Shown here one piece after another: positions 5,916 to 10,332 of a DNA stretch of 10,332 nucleotides. Under the pieces are notes generated by a model, which made no database searches, was not told the origin of the DNA, and saw nothing but the letters and a program-made list of their open reading frames with translations. How positions within the stretch are numbered: position 1 is the stretch's first letter; each line of letters opens with the position of its first letter. This DNA is from an uncultured Eubacteriales bacterium. Lineage in GTDB: Bacteria > Bacillota_A > Clostridia > Christensenellales > Aristaeellaceae. The translations under genes and the position numbers were made by a program. The DNA lies in NCBI GenBank assembly GCA_900313545.1, contig OMRS01000194.1, forward strand, positions 1 through 10,332. Reading direction: 5' to 3'.

Positions 5916-8114
5916 TCAGGCGGGGTTCTTCCCTTTCCTCCGCCCGCACACTCCGGTGCACAGCGCCAGCACCCGCAGCAGTCCCGCCAGGGACAACAGG
6001 TCAAAAGCCTTCCAGAAACCCTTGCCCCTGAAGGCCACCGACAGGGACCCTTTCGTGTCTGCCGGGAGTTCAACGCGGATCCGGTTGTTGTCGCCGCGGG
6101 TCACCGGGAGCTCCTGCCCGTTCAGCCATGCGGCATACCCGTCATAGGCAAACAGCGGGAATTCCACGCTGCCGCCTCCCGGGGAATCCACCTGGCAGGT
6201 GATCCGGGTGCCGTCTTTCTCATATTTCGTGACATCGGCGTCCTGCAGGATCAGGGACCTGTCCACGGTCCGGGTGATGTCCGTTCCGGGAATCAAATAT
6301 TCGATATTCTCCGGAATGGAGGAGGTCGTCGTCCCGTATGTGAGGATCTCATTTCTCCGGGTCTGGATGCTGATGCTCGGCAGAATCTGCACCACGCAGA
6401 GCGCCAGCAGCAGGGGCATAATCCGTCCGTAATGCTCGCGGGAGATGTCCTTCCAGCCGCATGCCGCCACATAGCACAGCAGAGGGGAGCTGATGGTGGC
6501 GAACCTCCACGCAAACTGCAGATAGCCCAAAATGCCGCCGGAAAGCTGCACCGCCCGTCCCCATGGGAACAGGGATGTCTGCATGACCAGAAACACCCCG
6601 GACAGCAGACTCATCCGCAGAATCAGGGACCTGTCCCGGATGGGCCTTCGCTCCATCCACAGGTACGCCACCACAAACAGCCCCAGCAGGGGGATCACGC
6701 CTGTCTCCACCGGGACGGGCGTCAGCCCGGGATCCAGATAGACATGGTCGATGGATCCCTCTCCCAGAATCAGCAGCTGGCCCAGAGAGGACATGTTCTT
6801 GCGGATGTCCGTCACCAGCAGCATATCCGCGCCGATCTGCTGCCTGAGATAGCCCACCATCGGCACGATCTGAAACAGGCAGAGGACCACCGTCCACAAA
6901 AGCGCCCGGCAAAGAGACAAAAGCCTGCCGGGCTTCATAATATCCCGGATGTACAGCAGGCACAGCGCAAATGCCAGGATGGCGCACATCAGGCAGGAGA
7001 GCATGTGGCTTAAAAACACGGAGGCTGCCGACAGGGTCAGCCACGGCCATTTCCGCTCATCCCCCCGGATCACCTCAAGCAGCCCCATGATGAACAGCGG
7101 GACAAAGATCATCGCCAGGCCCTCGCCCACGGCGCCCCGGACATAGACGTCCGTATTGCGGTACGGGGAGAGCACATACAGGGCAGCCGCCAGGGTGGCC
7201 ACCTGAGCATCCTTCAGAATCCGCTTTGCGCTCATATACATGCTGAATGCGGAAGCGATGTTCATCCCGATCAGCAGCAGGCTGAAGACAAACTGGCAGG
7301 ACGCGCCCCCCAGGAGCATCAGGGCAAACGGGATGAGGAAAAAATCCGGGTAAAAAGCCGACGTGATGGCCCCGTATCCGTTGTAGGTGTACCCGCCCGC
7401 CCGAACCGGGAACTGCCCCGACCGGAGTCCGTCCGCCAGGTTGCAGATTCTCGGAATATGGAACTTGATGTCGTGAAGGATGATCAGATCGTCCTTCAGG
7501 AACGGCGCACAGGAAAACAGCAGGGCAAACGCGATCAGCATCCATCCTGTCCGGTTGGACAGGCGCACGCCCCTGCAAAAGGCGATCCAGGCGGCGGACA
7601 GGGCGATCACCATCAGAAGCAGGAAGAAGGCAGGGTCCTTGTATTTCGGGCTGTAGAGACGGATATCCTCCACCTTGATCCGGCTGCCCTGCACAAATTC
7701 GACCTGGATCTCAAACCGGTCCGCTTCATCCAGCAGCGTAAACGAGGCCTCGCCTTTTCCGCCTCCTGCGGGAATGGGGATCATCTCCCTGTCGATCCGG
7801 GCCCCGTTTGACGAAACGAGGTGGATCCTGTTTTCCCCGTCCCCCCATATGTACCAGCTCAGGCGGTAGCTGCCGGCGGGCAGGTCCAGATACGGTCCTC
7901 TGGAGATCGCGCCATAGTTTTTTCCGCTGTCCGCATCCAGCGCCATGCCCGCGTCCAGATAGACCTGCTCCCTGTCATCCGGGTCCGTCATGTTCTCCCA
8001 GACCTTCTGTTTATCAAGCGCCCCGGAAAAGAAGAGGACGACCGCGATCAGCAGTGCACCTGCAACAGGGAGCCATGTCTTCAGCAGGCCGGGTTTTTGT
8101 CTGTGGTTTGTCAT
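5916..8114 (-). CDS. Polytopic membrane protein, PTPS-related / GT-C-like
   Basis: Likely an envelope glycosyltransferase-like or glycan-handling membrane protein; substrate unknown. The 732-residue product has an N-terminal span (about 14-32), an extracytoplasmic beta-rich domain (about 45-155) resembling a carbohydrate-binding sandwich, then many spans from about 160 onward. The stretch LHDIKFHIPRICNLADGLRS (213-232) followed by NGYGAITSAFYPDFFLIPFA is the pattern I associate with the '6-pyruvoyl-tetrahydropterin synthase related' membrane family and, more broadly, with the first extracytoplasmic loop of GT-C enzymes, where Asp/His residues are catalytic. The last ~150 residues form a second soluble beta-rich part (YDGYAAWLNGQELPVTRGDN), like the C terminus of YfhO-type proteins, before a final span. 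The start at 8114 is preferred because GGAAAG lies 7 nt upstream and the membrane span follows at once. In-frame ATGs at 8129 and 8147 are alternatives. Flanked by its own promoter and the downstream operon promoter, it is probably monocistronic. Confidence 0.8.
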   Translation of the reverse strand: MTNHRQKPGLLKTWLPVAGALLIAVVLFFSGALDKQKVWENMTDPDDREQVYLDAGMALDADSGKNYGAISRGPYLDLPAGSYRLSWYIWGDGENRIHLVSSNGARIDREMIPIPAGGGKGEASFTLLDEADRFEIQVEFVQGSRIKVEDIRLYSPKYKDPAFFLLLMVIALSAAWIAFCRGVRLSNRTGWMLIAFALLFSCAPFLKDDLIILHDIKFHIPRICNLADGLRSGQFPVRAGGYTYNGYGAITSAFYPDFFLIPFALMLLGGASCQFVFSLLLIGMNIASAFSMYMSAKRILKDAQVATLAAALYVLSPYRNTDVYVRGAVGEGLAMIFVPLFIMGLLEVIRGDERKWPWLTLSAASVFLSHMLSCLMCAILAFALCLLYIRDIMKPGRLLSLCRALLWTVVLCLFQIVPMVGYLRQQIGADMLLVTDIRKNMSSLGQLLILGEGSIDHVYLDPGLTPVPVETGVIPLLGLFVVAYLWMERRPIRDRSLILRMSLLSGVFLVMQTSLFPWGRAVQLSGGILGYLQFAWRFATISSPLLCYVAACGWKDISREHYGRIMPLLLALCVVQILPSISIQTRRNEILTYGTTTSSIPENIEYLIPGTDITRTVDRSLILQDADVTKYEKDGTRITCQVDSPGGGSVEFPLFAYDGYAAWLNGQELPVTRGDNNRIRVELPADTKGSLSVAFRGKGFWKAFDLLSLAGLLRVLALCTGVCGRRKGKNPA

Positions 8115-8323
8115 GTTCTCGCTTTCCATCTCACACAGTTCAGGCATGGAATCCGTTTTCCGGTCTGCCCCGGATCCGCGCCCGCCGTCCCCGGGTCTGG
8201 GCTGATCAATACCTTGACCCTGCACGCCCGGAACATGAGACCTGAAAAGAACCTCCGCATCCGCGGCTTTCCTGACGTCTCCATGGGAAACCGCCTTTTC
8301 TCAAATCTCATGACTTTTAAGTT

Positions 8324-8352
8324 ATACTACCTCATAAATCCGATTCTGTAAA
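8324..8352 (-). promoter_or_regulatory. Probable promoter of the PTPS-related membrane protein gene
   Basis: On the minus strand TTTACA (8352-8347) and TAGTAT (8329-8324) are 17 bp apart in an AT-rich island just past the terminator of the upstream gene. The -35 matches 5 of 6 consensus bases and the -10 matches 4 of 6. A transcript would start near 8317 and carry a leader of about 200 nt. A shifted -10, TATAAC at 8321-8326, is possible but lacks a well-spaced -35. The rest of the 313-nt gap (8115-8427) holds only the terminator and this leader, in which I see no recognisable riboswitch. Confidence 0.6.
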
Positions 8353-8389
8353 GCGGACGATGAAGCCCCGGTTTTTTTGCCAGGGCCTT

Positions 8390-8417
8390 AAAAAAAGCTC
8401 ACCCGGAAAGGGTGAGC
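8390..8417 (-). terminator. Strong intrinsic terminator of the SH3b-domain protein gene
   Basis: On the minus strand GCTCACCC and GGGTGAGC form a perfect 8-bp GC-rich stem around a TTTCC loop, followed immediately by TTTTTTT. It begins 10 nt after the stop codon of the upstream gene. Confidence 0.95.
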
Positions 8418-8427
8418 CCTGGTTGAA

Positions 8428-10332
8428 TTACGGTTCGCTTCTTCTGCGTCTTCTTCTGGGGGCCGTGCTCCCGGAGGCTGGCGGCGCCTCCGGATTTTCT
8501 GAAGACCCGGATGCGTCAGGGGCTTCCACTGGCATTCCGGCGGACGTGGCGTCCTGCACGGGAATCGGATCCATCCGGGGAACATCCGGCTTCACCGGTT
8601 CCTCGGGCATCACAGGTTCCTCGGGCATCTGCGGTTCCGCGGGGAGTTCCGGTTCCGCGGGCATCTTCGGCAGGTCTCTTTGAAACACGGGAATCGGGGA
8701 TTCCTCCGCCCCGCCGGAGGCTTCCGAATCAAACGGTGAACGCTCAGGCGTTCCGTCCGTCCAGTTCTCCGGCATCTTCTCCTGTGCGAAGGGTTCCCTG
8801 TCCGCTTCCAGTTCTGCCTGCCGGGCGGCATAATTCAGGTTTTCCTGATAGGCCGCCGCTGCGCTTTGCGCCTTTCCACGGACCTCATTGAGCTGATTTC
8901 TGCGGATGCGTTCCTTTTCGTCTTCATCCACCTCGATGTCGTCTTCCCCGGAATCCTCCTCCTCATCGTCATCCTCAAACACGTCTTCGGACCTCTTCCT
9001 GTAAATGAAGAATCCGTAGGCTGCCGCGATGGCGCAAAGTCCCAGAATGGCCATCAGGATGGTGCTGAAGGAGATTCCCTTTTTCTCGGAAACCGGTTCC
9101 GGAGTCGGCAGCGGCGCGATCGTGGCTTCCGGGGTCGCTGCAGGCAGCGTCCCGTCATCATAGACCACCGCATACCTGGCATAACTGCTTCCGGAGGCGA
9201 TTTCAAGGACGCATTCTCCCGGTTCGGGAAGCTTGACCTCCAGGGTATAGCTGCCATCCGCGCCGGACACCGCAGTACCTGCAGACAGCCTCCGTTCGCC
9301 TTCTGCAACGGCGACCTCCAGCAGCGTCAGCCGTCCCAGGACACCCGGGCTGGATGTGGCTGCGGGAGCGCCGGCAGGCGCCTCATAGATGGCCGTTGCC
9401 GTCACGGTGGAAAATGCGCTGACGGAGCCCGTGACGGTGAAGGTCCCTGTTTTGGTCTCCGCCGGAACGTTTTTGGCCGTGATGTTGCCGCTGCTGGCCA
9501 GAAGCCTGGCCGGATTGCTGATGACATAGGGCGTGGGCGTTGCAACAGCCTTCGGAGTGGCCGTGATTCCCGCCACGATCGCGCCCTCGGTATTGCTGTT
9601 CCAGCTGTCATCCACCGGCAGCAGGTCCTGCAGCGGCGTTCCCTTGATGGTGTAGCTGACATTGTTTCCGCTGTTGGCAGTGGTTGTGGCATTTCCGGAT
9701 GTGGTGCCGGAGTTTGATACGGAGGCCACGCTGGTGGTGAGTTTCTGCTGGGCAAGGACGCTCTGCAGTTCCCCGATGGTGAGCATCTGCGCGCAGTCGC
9801 TCAGGACATATCCGTCAATCCCGTTATAGTTGACCTGGTACCAGGTTTCATTTCCGTAGCTCTGCGTTCCCGTCACCAGCAGCAGGGTATTGATGGGGAT
9901 TTTGGCCAGGTAGGTCGAGGACTTGGTGGGAGCGGATCTCAGATTGACGCTGCCCACGATCAGCCGCGCATAGGCGCTCATGGACTCCGTCCCGAAGGGC
10001 TGGAGTGTCGCGGCGGGCGTCGGCACGGGCGTCGCATTGGCCGCGGCAAGCCGTTTGAGATAGTCCGCCTGTTCCTGTGCACCCATGACTCGCGCCAGAT
10101 CCGCGCGGACAAATCCCCACTGGCCGTTGTACTGGGCCATGTACCAGGTCATTCCGTCATTTCCGGTCTGAACCCGGTATACGCGCACCACGGTCTCCGC
10201 CCCCAGAATGTTCTGCAGGTAGGCATTGGCATCCGGATTTCCCCTGAGAGGCGTTCCGTTTGACAGGATTCTGGCATACACATCCACGTCCACGGGCGCT
10301 GCCGTCGGTGTCGGTCTGGCCGTCGGCGTCGG
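8428..10332 (-). CDS. SH3b- and Ig-like-domain envelope protein with acidic cytoplasmic tail (5' end outside window)
   Basis: The frame is open to the right edge (634 residues visible). The first residues are a PTPTARPTPT linker, so the true start lies upstream; a GTG at 10293 is not a convincing start. Numbering from the edge, two SH3b-like domains lie at about 14-85 and 117-187; both carry the 'NxR / WY-V-YNG--GYV' pattern (GSVNLRSAPTKSSTYL, WYQVNYNGIDGYV) of bacterial wall-binding SH3 domains. Ser/Thr/Asn- and Thr/Pro-rich linkers follow, then an Ig/CnaB-like domain at about 285-395 with GTAVSGADGSYTLEV. One membrane span covers about 418-443, followed by YRKR, a very acidic segment (448-473), a helical stretch, a six-residue proline repeat and a terminal RRRRRR. 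The topology implies N terminus outside and tail inside, suggesting a link between wall and cytoplasm. Function unknown; peptidoglycan binding is inferred from SH3b domains. Confidence 0.85.
   Translation of the reverse strand, partial: PTPTARPTPTAAPVDVDVYARILSNGTPLRGNPDANAYLQNILGAETVVRVYRVQTGNDGMTWYMAQYNGQWGFVRADLARVMGAQEQADYLKRLAAANATPVPTPAATLQPFGTESMSAYARLIVGSVNLRSAPTKSSTYLAKIPINTLLLVTGTQSYGNETWYQVNYNGIDGYVLSDCAQMLTIGELQSVLAQQKLTTSVASVSNSGTTSGNATTTANSGNNVSYTIKGTPLQDLLPVDDSWNSNTEGAIVAGITATPKAVATPTPYVISNPARLLASSGNITAKNVPAETKTGTFTVTGSVSAFSTVTATAIYEAPAGAPAATSSPGVLGRLTLLEVAVAEGERRLSAGTAVSGADGSYTLEVKLPEPGECVLEIASGSSYARYAVVYDDGTLPAATPEATIAPLPTPEPVSEKKGISFSTILMAILGLCAIAAAYGFFIYRKRSEDVFEDDDEEEDSGEDDIEVDEDEKERIRRNQLNEVRGKAQSAAAAYQENLNYAARQAELEADREPFAQEKMPENWTDGTPERSPFDSEASGGAEESPIPVFQRDLPKMPAEPELPAEPQMPEEPVMPEEPVKPDVPRMDPIPVQDATSAGMPVEAPDASGSSENPEAPPASGSTAPRRRRRRSEP
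8575..8664 (-). repeat. Five 18-bp units encoding a Pro/Glu hexapeptide repeat
   Basis: The cytoplasmic tail of the SH3b protein contains consecutive six-residue units MPAEPE, LPAEPQ, MPEEPV, MPEEPV and KPDVPR, encoded by imperfect 18-bp direct repeats. Such stretches are usually extended and non-globular and are prone to copy-number change. Confidence 0.8.

Noticed and set aside
8115..8310. Riboswitch or T-box in the leader of the membrane protein gene
   Set aside because: No conserved riboswitch core, T-box sequence or terminator/antiterminator pair could be recognised.
8866..9717. 283-codon plus-strand open frame opposite the SH3b protein
   Set aside because: Gly/Arg/Cys-rich antisense artefact of the Ser/Thr/Ala-rich linkers on the coding strand.

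Overview
The window looks like chromosomal DNA from a GC-rich, low-motility-type Firmicute, most plausibly an anaerobic gut or rumen Clostridia lineage. The reasons are strong GGAGG-type Shine-Dalgarno sites, sigma-A-like promoters, clostridial-style SH3b/proline-threonine-rich envelope proteins, a NrdR regulator and a manganese-type phosphopentomutase. The taxonomic call is inference from gene content. Every convincing gene lies on the minus strand, so transcription runs from right to left. No tRNA, rRNA, IS element, CRISPR array or integrase was seen.

From right to left the layout is as follows. (1) 10332-8428: a large envelope protein, cut by the right edge, with two SH3b-like domains, an Ig-like domain, one membrane span and an acidic, proline-rich cytoplasmic tail. 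It ends at a strong intrinsic terminator (8390-8417). (2) 8352-8324: a probable promoter and a leader of about 200 nt, followed by a 732-residue polytopic membrane protein of the PTPS-related / GT-C-like type (8114-5916). (3) 5881-5853: a good extended -10 promoter whose -35 element sits inside a 17-bp palindrome. It heads a tightly overlapping operon.

That operon (5772-1114) encodes a MotA/TolQ/ExbB-type channel protein with a long helical tail (ZorA-like), a MotB/OmpA-type stator protein with a membrane aspartate and a peptidoglycan-binding domain (ZorB-like), a small single-span membrane protein of unknown function, the ribonucleotide-reductase repressor NrdR, and phosphopentomutase DeoB. 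Adjacent genes overlap by 4 nt, lie 1 nt apart, or overlap by 8 nt, so translation is probably coupled. A hairpin with a short T tract follows deoB.

(4) 1059-1: immediately after that hairpin begins a two-span membrane protein, cut by the left edge. Its layout mimics a fused CpsC/CpsD polysaccharide co-polymerase and BY-kinase, but all three nucleotide-binding motifs appear degraded.

The most interesting content is the ZorA/ZorB-like ion-driven motor pair. It resembles the Zorya anti-phage motor but lacks any adjacent ZorC, ZorD or ZorE effector, and it is embedded in an operon with nucleotide-metabolism genes and a small membrane protein. It may be an undescribed envelope motor or a stripped-down relative of Zorya. 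The second point is the apparent pseudo-BY-kinase at the left edge.
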